Both the position numbers and the translations under genes were made by a program. Under the pieces are notes generated by a model, which did not search any database, was not told where the DNA came from, and was given only the letters and a program-made list of their open reading frames with translations. DNA of 64,000 nucleotides from Euborellia annulipes (lineage: Eukaryota; Arthropoda; Insecta; Dermaptera; Anisolabididae): positions 1 through 64,000 of the forward strand of contig JAKCPI010009525.1 of assembly GCA_023213315.1 (NCBI GenBank), read 5' to 3'. Shown piece by piece: positions 10,916 through 22,263 of this stretch. Numbering within the stretch: position 1 is the stretch's first letter; each line of letters opens with the position of its first letter.

Positions 10916-11061
10916 TTTATTCGATAGAGGCTCCTTTTTTGGCTGACATCCTCTCTTCCTTCATCATTCTAATTGCTGAACAGCCACTTCTATTATCAAC
11001 AAATAATTATTTTGATTTGCGATAGATACCTTATCATGATCTTTTGTAAAAAAAGGGTAAG

Positions 11062-11105
11062 AAATTCAAACTTGACATTCCTGAGTCGAAACGTTAACGG
11101 ATGTT
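11062..11105 (+). ncRNA. Degenerate hammerhead-like remnant
   Basis: CCTGAGTCGAAACGTTAACG keeps CTGA and GAAACGTT, but stem II is deleted. ACAT and ATGT flank it and may be the remains of stem I. It is not expected to be active. Confidence 0.4.
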
Positions 11106-11109
11106 AAAA

Positions 11110-12610
11110 AAAAATATATAACTTAATTTGCATACGCAAAACCAGATATCTTTCTTTCTATATAAAGAAATTTTTATAATAAATCACTGAATTTTTTATT
11201 TTATTTTATATACCGTACATTAATCATTCTGAGATGGATTTTTGTTTTATTCTTTAATTGGAGTAAATTGGGCATTTATGCTGATAATTTTGACAAATAA
11301 CATAGTGAATGGATTTCTTTTCATCCTGATCCGATCGATCTTTCTATTTCTATTGATTTTTTTTTTTTTTAATTTAACGAAAATGATTCGGCCAATTTCT
11401 TAGGCCCAAGGTCGCTCATAAAAATAGCACCGGGGGCGGCGACGACCTTGCAGCCAGTTCCGGTTTCTCTCCAGGAGCGGGAGGAAGAAGAGAAGAGAGA
11501 CAGATGACCAGGAGATAAACTGGTTGATTAAGACTTTTAAGATTCAAGCTGATTCATATTAGTCACTAAAGGAAACAAACATCTAGATCTTCAAAGCAAT
11601 GAATATTCGGAATTCCAAAACGAATATGATTTAAAAAAAAAAAAAAAAAAAAAATAAGAATGCAGTGACTAACCCAAATAAGATTTTTGGTAAGATAAAA
11701 TTAAAATAATGATTTTTTTTTCTTCTAAGGAATATAAATATAAATGAACATATAAATAAAATTATAAAAGCATTTAATAGCTTTAATGGTAGTAGAGAAT
11801 TTCAATTGCGGTTTTAATTTATACCTGATTAATTACGACATTGGCCTTGGCCAAGGTGAAGAGATAATACCTGGATCGGTAAAGCCAGTCCAGTCATTTA
11901 TAATTCGAGTTTAAATGAGGGAAACATATATATACAAAGCTATATTGATAGAGTGATTTTCAAACAGTATTCGGGTGAGTAAAATTGGTGCGCTCAACAA
12001 ATACGAAAAAAGTATAAATATTTTCCAAATTATCAATATTATATAATGTGTTAAAAATCTGGCGGGCAGCAACATTCTATTCGTGAAGGAGTATAACAAA
12101 ATTTGTTTAAAATTTAATTTCAAATTTTTTTTTCAAGAAAAAGAAGACAATTTTCTTTGATTCGTGTAAATATGAAAAAAAAATCATTAATTGAGTGAAG
12201 AAGTTCATTCCGATTGCTCCAGGTTAGCTACGCCACTGAATTCAACCAATAACCTATATCTTTTAAATCACTATTCTATATAGTTTAGGAAAAAAATATT
12301 TTGAGAGAGGAATTTGTGTTTGATTGGATATAATTCGCGCCCCCTGAATTCGATTCACCACTGTCCAATGCATATTTATCAATAAAAAAGAAATTTTATT
12401 TAACTCTCCAAATGTCAGAATTTTCATTGGATAGCACTATTTACTTGATATATTAAAAAAAAATTTTATTGTTCAAAACGGAAGCAAACCACTGATCATA
12501 AAGCAATAGAACTATCAGTGCCTTGAGGAGATGGATTATTTTAATGTTCAAAATAAAATATTCAGGTAAAAAAAAAAAAAAAAATTAGAAAAAAACGAAA
12601 TGGCCTAAAT
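11110..12610. other. AT-rich stretch without recognised genes
   Basis: A GC-richer patch at about 11430-11520 (GGGGGCGGCGACGACC) has no clear frame. A long A-run lies at 11633-11654. No other structure was recognised. Confidence 0.45.
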
Positions 12611-12870
12611 CAATGGTTCCCAATAGGTGGTCTGCGGACGATGTCTTAGGGGTCGGCGAAATGTCACTAAAAAATAATTCGGTTTTATCCTAATCTAGTT
12701 CCCGGTTAAGATCAGCTGATATATGATAAATTTTAAAAGCGGATATAAATTACATACTAATGTACCTCAAATTATTATGTTTGTAATATTCTAATCTACA
12801 ATTTAAGGGGCCCTTGTCAGTATAGCAACCGATGAGGGGTTCCTTGAAAAAATTTTGTGGGGAACCACTG
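12611..12870. mobile_element. hAT-type MITE (CARTGGTTCCC ends)
   Basis: It starts CAATGGTTCCCAATAGG and ends TGTGGGGAACCACTG, giving an 11-base inverted repeat typical of Charlie-like hAT elements. The flanking octamers gcctaaat and tcgtaagt agree at 5 of 8 positions, consistent with an old insertion. Confidence 0.65.
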
Positions 12871-13734
12871 TCGTAAGTTAAAATTGGAAAATAAAAAATT
12901 TAAATTCTTTTATTCACTTATGCTGAATTATTTTAAATCCAGTAATTCTTTTCTATAGAATTAATTAATTAATTTTATATAATATCTATATAACGTAATA
13001 TTCAACATAAATAAATTTTAGTATTAAAAATAATATCTGGTGTGTCTGATTGCAAGGCACACAACTTTCTTGTACCTTCTTTAAAGTGAGAGAGAAGTTA
13101 GAATCTTTCTTTCTTTTCTAAAAGGTATCTCTAAAGATATTCTCGATAGGATTATATATGAAATAGTTGGAATATGGAAAACAAGTGGCATATATTTTAT
13201 TGATTATAATCGTTAAAGAGAAAGTTTAAAAGTGACAAAAGAACTTTTTTTAATTGAAAGATATTAATTCCCGATCGGAAAAGGTCGTTCCCTAGACGCT
13301 GTTCAACATGTTCACCACTAACCGTTAACTATGTCTCAGCTATATATAGTCAAGTCTTATCAAAATGTTGTTTTCAGCCTCTCGTAAGTTGTAATGTTCG
13401 ATCCTGATGATTCAAAATTTGATGACCAATTTCGAAACTAGAAGATAGACTAACCGCTTGTCAAAAATCTTGCCGAATCACCCTGTGGAAGGAACTCAAC
13501 GATTCATCAAATTGGATTCCGGGAGGAAAATTTTGTTAATATTTTACTAATTCGATCATGATGGATAAGCAGTTAGGAAAGACTTTCTCGTTTACGATAG
13601 TAAAACATCAATTGGTAGCCAAGATTTGAATGGGTTTGTCATGTTTTCAACCGGATTACGTTACTGCATCCATAAAAGTTTACTACTTTCAAGAGAGACA
13701 ATCTTAGAAAAGATTTAATATTATAAAATTCCTT

Positions 13735-13768
<34 letters not shown>

Positions 13769-14227
13769 TGAACAGTACGAAGTATTCTAAAAGTTTTTTG
13801 ATAATTCTCCGACTCAATAAATGAACCGAAATTCTTTAAGCGTTTTTTAAATAAAAAAGTAAAAATTCAAGTGAATGTCGTCGTTAATTGCTGGTTGATT
13901 TTATATCAAAAAGTGATTGAGGAAATGAAAAAAATCGTTGTTTAAAAAAGTATTTGTAAAATGTGACTAATCTGGCAAAGTCTATTCTATCAACGATAGT
14001 AGAAATTACCTGAATGGGCGTTCAATAATGAGATAATTTTTAAATAATTAAATTTTATGAGATTATTAATACACTCACCAAAACGAATAAAACGATTCTG
14101 TCTCAAGTCATTAAGCATACCTGTAACAAAAGAAAAAAATATTTTTATTCTAAATACAATTAAACAATTAAATAAATAGAATATATTTTTTTTTTTATAA
14201 AAAAACAGACTTTTTTCCCAATCAAGT
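12871..14227. other. AT-rich stretch with LR fragment and TA microsatellite
   Basis: A degenerate LR terminal-hairpin fragment lies at 13036-13110 (CTGGTGTGTCTGATTGCAAGG). A (TA)n run lies at about 13738-13766. No gene is supported. The 102-residue minus-strand frame at 13990-14298 is read from the SINE tail and AT-rich flank. Confidence 0.5.
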
Positions 14228-14877
14228 TCACACTCACACACACATAGACACAGTCTTTTCGGCAACTTAGGCCATTTAAGACTTTTTAAGATACCCATTA
14301 TTTGTAAATATATCCATTGGGGGTCCAGGGATTCTTATTTAAGCCATTTGGTATCCCAATGCAGAGGCGTACCGAGGCAGTTGGGGGCCTGGGGCGGCAC
14401 TAGAAGAGGGGGCCTTATATTGAATTTTTTTGGCGGGGTGCTCATCTTTAAATATCCCTCTCCTCCATACACAAAAATATTTTTAAAATACCGTATATCC
14501 CTGAAACCCAAGGGCCCCGGGACCTCAAAGAGAGATTTTCATTAAATTTTGTTTTTACTTGAGCCCTGAGGGCCCCGGGGCCTCTCAAAGGGAAATTTTC
14601 ATTAAATTTTCTTTTTTTATCTAAATTTTCTCATTTTTACTTGAGCCCTGAGGGCCCCGGGGCCTTTCAAAGGGAAATTTTCATTAAATTTGTTTTTTTT
14701 ATAAATATATGGGGGCCTATGCCGGCTCGGGGCCTGGGGCGGACCGCCCCCTCGCCCCCCTCGGTACGCCACTGTCCCAATGGCTTAAATAAAATCCTCG
14801 GACTGCCTGGGATCTGAACCCTCAACCCTTGGTATACAAGGCAGGCGCTAGAATATAATTAAAAATTAATGCTCTAC
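14228..14877 (-). mobile_element. tRNA-derived SINE interrupted by hAT element
   Basis: The minus strand shows the tRNA-like portion GCGCCTGCCTTGTATACC..GGGTTCAGATCCCAGG (B box). After that come the body ATTTTATTTAAGCCATT and the tail AGTCTTAAATGGCC..AAGTTGCCGAAAAGACTG with a TG-rich end. A hAT element (14362-14774) is inserted in the body. Confidence 0.75.
14362..14774. mobile_element. hAT-type element with GGGCCCCGGGG tandem units, 8-bp TSD
   Basis: It begins CAGAGGCGTACCGAGG and ends CTCGGTACGCCACTG. The octamer TCCCAATG lies exactly on both sides (14354-14361, 14775-14782). The interior contains about three units of a GC-block/AT-block tandem repeat (GAGCCCTGAGGGCCCC plus ATTAAATTTT). 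The same element, in the opposite orientation with about 18 units, is at 61968-63547. Confidence 0.85.
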
Positions 14878-15235
14878 CACTTTACTCTTGTACTTCATAG
14901 GAAAGATAGGAGATGGTTGCCATGATAACAAAATATAAATATTTGCCCATTTTTATGAATTTTACATTTTGAATTCTAATATATCGACACCACCACAATC
15001 GTTACGGTTAAGTGATGCCAAGCACGGGGAAAGCTCGGGATTGGTGACCCCGGGCAATCAGCGTGTGGAACGCCGCCCCCCCCCCCCCCCCGGTAGCCAT
15101 CGATACTATGTATTTTCAATAAATAAATAAATTTATCACTCCTAAATGGCCTCTGTAGCCGAAAAGGGTTAAAAAAAAAAATATATATCGACATAAAAAT
15201 CTTGTGTGACAAGCACAGCACACAACTTTCTCTTA
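14878..15235 (+). repeat. LR repeat 3' part, split by 5S SINE
   Basis: CCACTTTACTCTTGTACTTC, GTTGCCATGATAAC and the terminal GTGTGACAAGCACAGCACAC words place this in the LR family. The copy is cut at 14989 by a SINE and resumes at 15183. Confidence 0.7.
14990..15182 (+). mobile_element. 5S rRNA-derived SINE with 11-bp TSD
   Basis: GTTAAGTGATGCC and GGATTGGTGACC lie 43 bases apart end to end, against about 42 for the A-box/C-box segment of animal 5S rRNA (GTTAAG...GGGTGACC). The tail is CTCCTAAATGGCC..GTAGCCGAAAAGGG plus poly-A. ATATATCGACA is duplicated exactly at 14979-14989 and 15183-15193, so both ends are certain. A G/C homopolymer of uncertain length lies at about 15075. A second, longer copy is at 56890-57131. 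Confidence 0.7.
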
Positions 15236-16690
15236 ATATAAATATATATGTTTTGTATATATGATTCGTGACTTTTTATATTTATTATGAATGAAGAAAA
15301 AGTTAATTTAATTTAAAAAAAAAACAAATTGAATTATTTTTTGATAAATTATTTAAAAAAAATAAGAAATTTTAAAAAATGTTCTATTTCAAAAATTTCT
15401 AGAGAAGAAATAAAAATATTGTAGAGAGTGATTTGGTTAGAGGGCCCCCCGTGGGGCGGAGCCCCCTGAGTCCATCTCACGCCAGCCATAAGTCAAAAGG
15501 TCATTCAGAGCAATAAATAAAATAAGAAACACCTCACTCTACTTTCTGATCCAATTGCGGACTGAATAGTCATCGGCATGTTATTAAAATGCTCGGCAGA
15601 TAACCACCCTTCACCTTCTTTTATATATTATCAAATTCTACGCAGGATAGAAAAAAAAAATTAATGAAAGTATGATCAGAACTTTATAATGAATAAAGGA
15701 TGACATCTCTACGAAGATTTTTTTTTCTTTTTGATTTTTAAATTCAACGTTTGAAATAGAAGTTGTACATTTATAGAAATAACTCGTGAATTCGTAACAA
15801 TGGCACGCCTATATTTTTCTTTTCTTTTTAAATTCAAATTTTTTTTAATAGCTATTAGAAGAAAAAAAATAATTATTATTTAATAATATACAGTTGGAAG
15901 CATTTTTCACTTTTAATTCAAATCTTCTCTTTATATTACTACACAACTCTATTATTTATTCAGAAATTAGCATTATTAACATTTTTATTTATTTATCTAT
16001 TTATTAATTCTCCACGGAACGAAGAGATTAAACTTGTAAGCAGCCTGAAATCTATCCGCAGATTCATTCCTTGAAATATTAACGCCCATTAATATTCTGA
16101 TTTATGACTAAAGTCGCTATCTGGATTTCTTTCATGCCGTGTCATCTTCACGAATAACTGTAGCCTTTTATCATTAGCCGGACCATAAATATTACCTGCC
16201 TAAATATATAATTATTTAATCTATTTAGATATAAAACTGTTAATTTGCGGTATAATTTAAAGATTAAGTAAATAGGTAATTTTGAATTGAATAGCCTGCG
16301 AATTATTACGGCTAGAAAGTAAAAGAAAACTAAGTTTTCGGGCAAATAGTAATTATTATTAAGCTTACTATTAGCTTTGTTTGAAAAAAGATGTAATTTT
16401 TTTTTCAATCAACGCCAAGCCAGTCAATATATCGTTTAAGATAACAAATTTACAAAATGAGTTTTTTTTTGTCTGGGCAAAGATTGCGCCTCTGGAGTCA
16501 AACCAAAATCTCCACATTTTCGCCAGTCAGCCCGCTCCAAAAGTGTGGTTCGATTCCAGAGGGCTCAATTTTTGCACAATCAAACACAAACACGCAAATT
16601 TATTATTATTATTGTTTGGATCCTCATTTACAAGTTGTTCAATAAAAGTTGATAAATTGTTACTCATGTGCCACGTGATGTTTTTTTATT
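15236..16690. other. AT-rich stretch without supported gene
   Basis: A GC patch at about 15441-15473 (GGGGCGGAGCCCCCTGAG) resembles the Helitron-linked GC hairpins. The 103-residue frame at 16381-16692 is low-complexity and overlaps the upstream flank of a hammerhead remnant. No protein family was recognised. Confidence 0.4.
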
Positions 16691-16700
16691 GAACTCTAAG

Positions 16701-16740
16701 CCTGAAGATGATTATAACATAGAATCGAAACGTTGTTATT
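16701..16740 (+). ncRNA. Hammerhead-like remnant
   Basis: CCTGAAGATGATTATAACAT followed by AGAATCGAAACGTTG keeps a CTGA-(A)-GATGA box with one extra base, a short GATT/AATC stem II and the GAAACGTTG junction. The inserted A in the core makes activity doubtful. Confidence 0.5.
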
Positions 16741-18673
16741 GTTTAAATAAATATAATAACTCTATGGTAAACTCCGTTTTCTATTACTTTCTATCTGTGA
16801 ATAGGAAATCATTGGTAACACATTATTTGAATGTTCTCTATAAAATTAAAACTATCCATTTAGAGAAACGGAAATTATTTATTTATTTATTTATTTAAGA
16901 ATCATACAATCGCTCTACAGAATTTCTTCCAATTATAGGGTGAAGGGAAACATTTGAATAACAAAAAAAAAAAAAAAAATATTACATAAATTATTTGTAT
17001 TTATGAAGAGGCATCCCTTCTCGTATACTCAACAATCATTTTAAATATAGGAGACCTCTCCATCATTCTAGTTCGACCCCTACCAATATGGAAAAGGGAC
17101 CCAGATCTTAGGGAAAATGCTGGGGCCCTAAAGCCTATAATAAATAAAAAAGAACACCCTTAAATATAAATGTTTTTTCAATTTAACTTATAAAAAATTT
17201 ATCTGATCCAGTGGCTGTGATTGTAGATGACTAATTAAACACTTGACTAGGCTAAAAGTACTTAGGTCTAAAACCACTAAAACCACTAATCCTTGTAGAG
17301 GTTCTTCCACACTGCTCAAGGCCGTCCGCAATTTTTGATTTAATTAATAATACCAAAATAAAATTTGAAATAAATAGTGGTTTATTAAAAGAAAATAATC
17401 TTGTTTTAGCAATTTCATTATGATGAAGTCATTTTTTTCAAAGTAAATTATATATTTTGATTAATATAAACATTAAGTATCTAAGAACAGGTTAGTATGA
17501 TAAATTATGAAATTAATGTAAGACTTTGAGAAGAATTGGATCTCTTTCTCTCTTTCTCTTTCGCTCTTTTATTCAATATATAACTTTTCTAGCAAGAGGA
17601 ATTATCGCAATTATTTGTTAATAATTTGATTAAATATTAGAACGGACATTTAAGTGCAGTTAAGAAAAAGGAAAAAAAAAGTGGGCCTCTTAAAAGTAGT
17701 TCTTTTTTTATTAGTTTAAGAGGTAATGGAGTGTTTAAATAAGATCAAGGAAAAGAGAGAGAAAAGAAACCACCCACGATGATGAGCCAAAATGCCCCCT
17801 CTTCACCCATTTTGATAGCCCCCCCAGCGGCTCTCTAAACTTGAATTAAGTTCTAATCATTTCCTTAATAAATGATATTAAGCCTAAGCTCTTTCTCTAT
17901 GTATTTGCCATGTAACTTATGGCCATAATCCGCCTTCCACTTCATTTAAAAAAACATCAGCAAATTTAAAGTAAAATGTAGTCTATAATCATGGAATTTT
18001 TATTATTTCCTAAAAAAAAAAAAGTCAATTAATTATAGTAAGTGAACTTAAATCCACTGTTTATGTTTACATAGAGAGTATCAAAGTTTTTTTTTTGTCT
18101 TTTCGGCATCTTAGGCCATATAGACTTCAACGATAGGTTGGGTTGGAGGGGCCGTTTCCGAGGGGGAACCAACCCCCCTTTTGTAGACTTCAACGATAGT
18201 GATTATTTAAATACGATATATCGTTTGGTGAGAATCATAGTGGCAAAAGTTCGAAAATTCACTTTTTGAAAGCGTTGTTAAACGTCTCCTTTTTTGAGTG
18301 CCAAAGTGGCGAAAATATATTTCCATTCTTTGCTATTAATTCTGGCCTATTTTATCCTATTTTATATAAATATTTCAATCTTAATTTATAAAAGAATAAA
18401 ATAATCATGTGGGTCAAAGTTAAGATTCTTATTTCGCGAGTAATTAATTCCCTCGCCCTGAGGGATAAAATTGAAAGTGGTTACCTATAAATACAAAAAG
18501 TAGCCTATTTAGTATAGATATAGACAGGTAAAAGTATTATTTATATGTAGGGTAGCTCTTAAGTAATAGAAAAGTGAGTTGGTCATTTAGGTTGCCTATC
18601 TTCCAAAAAAGAAAAACGAACCTAATTACGAACCTTTTAAAAAATGATAATATGTGAAATTTATCACCTTCTA
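16741..18673. other. AT-rich stretch with a small odd insertion
   Basis: It holds microsatellite-like TTTA and CTCTTT runs (16880, 17540), poly-A runs and the 47-base insertion at 18121-18199. No gene is supported. Confidence 0.5.
18121..18199. mobile_element. 47-base GC-rich insertion with 16-bp TSD
   Basis: TAGACTTCAACGATAG occurs exactly at 18121-18136 and 18184-18199. The 47 bases between are GC-rich (GTTGGGTTGGAGGGGCCG start). A 16-bp duplication is typical of LINE-machinery target-primed insertion, here of a very short RNA-derived piece. The host sequence looks like a SINE tail (CTTTTCGGCATCTTAGGCC). Confidence 0.65.
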
Positions 18674-18770
18674 ATTATTTTTTACTTTCTCTTACTCTAT
18701 ATATGAAAAATATAGAGAGAAAGTATTGCGAATAAGTAAAAAATTCGATGTCGAGATTATGATACATGCT
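18674..18770 (+). repeat. LR repeat 5' hairpin fragment
   Basis: TTACTTTCTCTTACTCTATA and ATATAGAGAGAAAGTA form the 5' hairpin of the family, followed by ATTCGATGTCGAGAT. The rest of the element is missing. Confidence 0.7.
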
Positions 18771-19003
18771 TTTTAATTTTTGAATCTTACACTTGTTTAG
18801 TAAAAATTGCTTTGATGCAAAATGATTTTGTCTTGGGTGGCCTATATGATATCAATACAATAATTTTTCAGTACTATATGCTGAATTTGTTAAAATCAAA
18901 TGGTCAAGGCAGCCGAAATGACATACCAGGTAAATAAAAAAAAAGTAAAAAACTATTCAATATAAAAAAAAAAAAAAATACGGAATATACAGTTTACTAT
19001 ATC

Positions 19004-19181
19004 CAGAGGCGTCATTGGGGGTGGGGAGCCAGGGGGAATTTGTGTTTGTTCTGATCTTTTTTAAATTTTATATTATTCTATAAATTAAATAACTTTTAGC
19101 CAAATTTGAGATACCTATTGTAAGTAAATTTTAAGAAAAAAAGTTTGCCCTCACCAAAAAACATTTGAAAAGACCCTATTG
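19004..19181. mobile_element. hAT-type MITE (GGCGTCATT family)
   Basis: It starts CAGAGGCGTCATTGGGGG and shares its interior (TTCTGATCTTTTTTAAATTT, AGCCAAATTTGAG, AGTTTGCCC) with the copies at 34712, 47793 and 54017. The flanking octamers actatatc and actataca agree at 6 of 8. Confidence 0.65.
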
Positions 19182-19191
19182 ACTATACATA

Positions 19192-20171
19192 GAGGTAAAG
19201 GTGGTATTATGAGCCCCTCGTTTCTTTTTTGTTATAATAAAGTTTTTTAAATAATTTTTGCTAAATTATTTGTGTTGAACTTCAACTATAACAATTGATG
19301 AATATATTTAAAAAGTATGCAGTCGATTAAATACACAGAAAGTGAAATAATAACAAAAAATCAAAAAAGTTCGTTTTGTTGAAAAATTTTTCTGGCTGGT
19401 ATTATGAGCCCCTAGAGTAAATACATGAAAAAAAGTGTTAAAAAGAGGTTAGTAATACAAATATCCTTTATGAAAATTGTATTTTGTTAATTACAAAACT
19501 ATATTAGTGTAAATAAGTTGGAAAATAGAAAATATTTTATGATCTGCAAAAGTCACAAATATAAACATCTTTTTCAGTCCCAGCACAGTCATTGTGCGCC
19601 CATATTTCACACATCAGGCACTGTATCTACAGTTTTCCTTGATGATTGGCAGAGTAAAGTCCTTCACAAACATACAGGGAGTATGCTCATCTCCGGGATT
19701 ATCAACTCCCACTGGCATTTCCAAAACGGACTCTCCGGTATTGACGGACCATCAAAAATTGGGGCTCATATACCAGGCACAGAAGGGGGCTCACATTACC
19801 GACATAGCCATATTGAATTTCCTCAAAGCATATTCTATCTTTGTTACTGTCTAAATTAATTATCACCTACATTAAATCAAAGCTTAAAACCTACTCTATT
19901 AGATAGCGTAGCCTATTAAAGTAAATGTAATCGAATAATAATCATAATTAAGGGCTAAATAGGTACCTTTCAAAGTTTTTTAGTAGAAGAAAACACAAAC
20001 ACCTGATTTATCCACCATCTATCATCAAGAACTGAACCAAAGCACTCTAGAGGCCTAAAAAAGAACGGAACACAGTGTTTCCATCAATCCCCATTAGATT
20101 GTGTGAACTCTATGACGATATATATTGGGGGCTCATAATACCTACAGGGCTCATATTACCACCTTTACCTC
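19192..20171 (-). mobile_element. TA-flanked DNA transposon with transposase relic
   Basis: The inverted ends are GAGGTAAAGGTGGTATTATG (left) and ATATTACCACCTTTACCTC (right), each adjoining TA. This fits the Tc1/mariner/pogo superfamily. The 980-bp body retains a decayed C-terminal zinc-finger piece on the minus strand. A second copy starts at 54815 in the opposite orientation. The words ATTATGAGCCCC and GGGCTCATA recur internally, suggesting rearrangement. Confidence 0.75.
19537..19710 (-). pseudogene. Transposase C-terminal zinc-finger relic
   Basis: One minus-strand frame reads QCLMCEIWAHNDCAG, then TEKDVYICDFCRS and a stop. This is a CxxC...WxHxxC...CxxC pattern like the PHD-like finger closing many DDE transposases. 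Upstream words CEGLYS and NHQG are in register but broken by a TAG. The second copy (about 55270) has TGG at the same place, so the TAG looks like a W-to-stop mutation. The DDE domain is absent. Confidence 0.6.
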
Positions 20172-21209
20172 TATATATGTATAAATACTTTTGCATGTAA
20201 TTAATCACAAAGTCAATAGATAGTTATATTTTTTAATTTTACTGATAGGAATGATTTATTAATTATTTTTCCTGTTTAAAATTTTATCTCGCAATAAGCT
20301 GAGATTTTTTCTTGTAAAATTTTCAAAAATATCCATTAAGCTTAGTTCTTATTTGAAAATTAATTGCTTATTTATAAATTGACAATTTAAAAACATATTA
20401 CTTATCACCTTAGGAAAATATTTACGTATAAATAAATATTTTTTTTTTTTTTAATTTAATTACTTAAGACTACCAAAGCCACTTAAATTCAGTTGCCTGG
20501 AGCCACCTGAACAAGATAAGAAGAGAAATTTAGGGAAATGAATGTTTCAGATTGAAACTATTTAAAAGATAATATGCGATTTGAAAGTGTTTTTATTTAT
20601 GGAGACATAAGTTAGTTTCGATTAACTTGATTTATTTAACTTGATAATTTTAAAGAAAATTTTAAATTATCTCCCTTGGGAACAACTTGTTTTAATCAAA
20701 TTATAGGATACATGAAATAATTTTCAAGAGTATATTGATATCTAATTTAAAATAAATAAGTACTATATTAATAAAATAAACAATTCAATTAACTGGGACT
20801 CAACATTTTTAACTCTTCTGCCAAAGATCCCTGCGCCCTCTTCATTCACTCATAACTTTTTGGCTTTATCGAAATATATTCAGTTTTTATTTTAAACTAA
20901 AATTTGTGATCTACTAAATTATTAAAATTTGTAGCCTAATTGTTGTAGATGGGGATGCTTTTCCGATGGTAGTGAAGGTCATCTAACAGAAAGAAAACAA
21001 AGTTTTTTTTAATTACTCTATTTAATAATTTTTTTTTTTTAAATCGATCCCCTTGGCCATCCCATAGTGGTAGAAATTTTGCCTAATGGTAAGGGCCAGT
21101 ATTACGAAACAAAAATTTATTTCAATTGAATTGGTATGTAATAAATAAACTTTAAAAAAATATGTCGCCATTTTTGTTAAAGAAGTTCTGAAATGCATCA
21201 CCAAAGCCA
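20172..21209. other. AT-rich stretch, nothing recognised
   Basis: Only homopolymers and short random frames were seen. Confidence 0.5.
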
Positions 21210-21265
21210 GTCCTAAGACTAAAATTTTGTTAAGTCAGTCCTAAGACTAAAATTTTCTTAAGTTT
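21210..21265. repeat. 28-bp tandem duplication
   Basis: AGTCCTAAGACTAAAATTTT is repeated once with a 28-base period and one mismatch. Confidence 0.8.
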
Positions 21266-21463
21266 CACTTCTACATTGAGTAATTGCAAAGATATAAGCT
21301 AATGAAAAAACTACAAGAATACGGATCCTTTGGAAATGAAAAAAATTTTAAAAATAGAAGGGCTAGATATTTTATGAATATAATACTTCTTCTTTACTAT
21401 GATCTAATTATTTGATTGAGTTTCTACTGGTGCCCGTTAGCTAGTAGATAAAAATTAATCAAT

Positions 21464-21618
21464 ATAAAATTAATTAATTATAAAACACTTGGTGATATGT
21501 CTATATTATTTCTGATGATGGCACTTTTGAATGTAGAAATACATATCAAATATTTATACCAATAAATAAAAAAAAATTGAAACATATCACAAAGTGTTTT
21601 TCTAATTAATTAATTTTA
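21464..21618. repeat. Inverted repeat around a hammerhead-like core
   Basis: TAAAATTAATTAATTA..AAACACTT on the left and AAGTGTTTTTCTAATTAATT on the right are complementary. Between them lies CTGATGATGGCACTTTTGAA followed by TGTAGAAATAC, a decayed CTGATGA...GAAA core. Confidence 0.5.
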
Positions 21619-22263
21619 TGCTGAATACATTTTTACTTAATTTGAGAAAGTAAAAATGCCCCTAGATTTCTTAAGATTTTCTTAATTTAATGTAATAAAA
21701 AAAAACCTGGCGGTATGCGTTTCTACATATTTTCCTTTTTTTTTTTTTTTTTTTTTTGCATTTTGGAGGTCAAATATAAAAATTTATAACGAAGCAGTTT
21801 TTTTTTATCAAGATAATTGTCCTACTCCATAAATAGTATATGAACCATAATCTTTAAATTGAAGTCTATTTAGTTCAGATTATTAAACTTTTTTTTACCA
21901 TCGAACCATATATGCTTTTGATTTATGATAATAGATCATTAATTATAAGTTGATGTAGAAGGATAATGGACATTTTGGGGACAATTAAATTTGAAGAGGT
22001 CAACAAATCGCTCGTTTAAGCAAAACCGACAATTAATGCCAACTCTATTCAAGAAATTATTATAGATAATTTCTAACCACGGTTTGGTTATAAGACAATA
22101 TAAACGCTTAGACAAATTTGTTCTTTATTTCCCTCGATTGTAAATCAATCAACAATGTAGCTTTGAGCTTCAATGAATTGATATGGTCCAATTATCAGTT
22201 GAAAAAATGCCTATAATCAAATTTGGGAATATTTATTGAGAATTGAAAGGGAATTTTTTAATC

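Larger units (their letters stand above)
10423..10972. repeat. 550-bp near-perfect palindrome (Penelope/retrozyme-like)
   Basis: Two arms of about 260 bases are almost exact reverse complements, from TTAGAATGATGAAGG at 10423 to CCTTCATCATTCTAA ending at 10972. The turn lies near 10690-10703. Each arm contains one complete hammerhead-ribozyme-like motif. Head-to-head arrangement of ribozyme-bearing terminal segments is known for Penelope-like elements; assignment to that class is an inference, because no reverse transcriptase is present. Confidence 0.85.

Noticed and set aside
14990..15110. Possible functional 5S rRNA gene
   Set aside because: The first about 45 bases of 5S are missing, the sequence continues into a SINE tail with poly-A, and a target duplication flanks it.
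16381..16692. 103-residue plus-strand ORF
   Set aside because: It is AT-rich, overlaps another frame and leads into a hammerhead relic. No protein similarity was recognised.
19518..19859. 113-residue plus-strand ORF inside the TA-flanked transposon
   Set aside because: The opposite strand contains the recognisable zinc-finger relic (AHNDCAG, CDFCRS), so the plus frame is its shadow.
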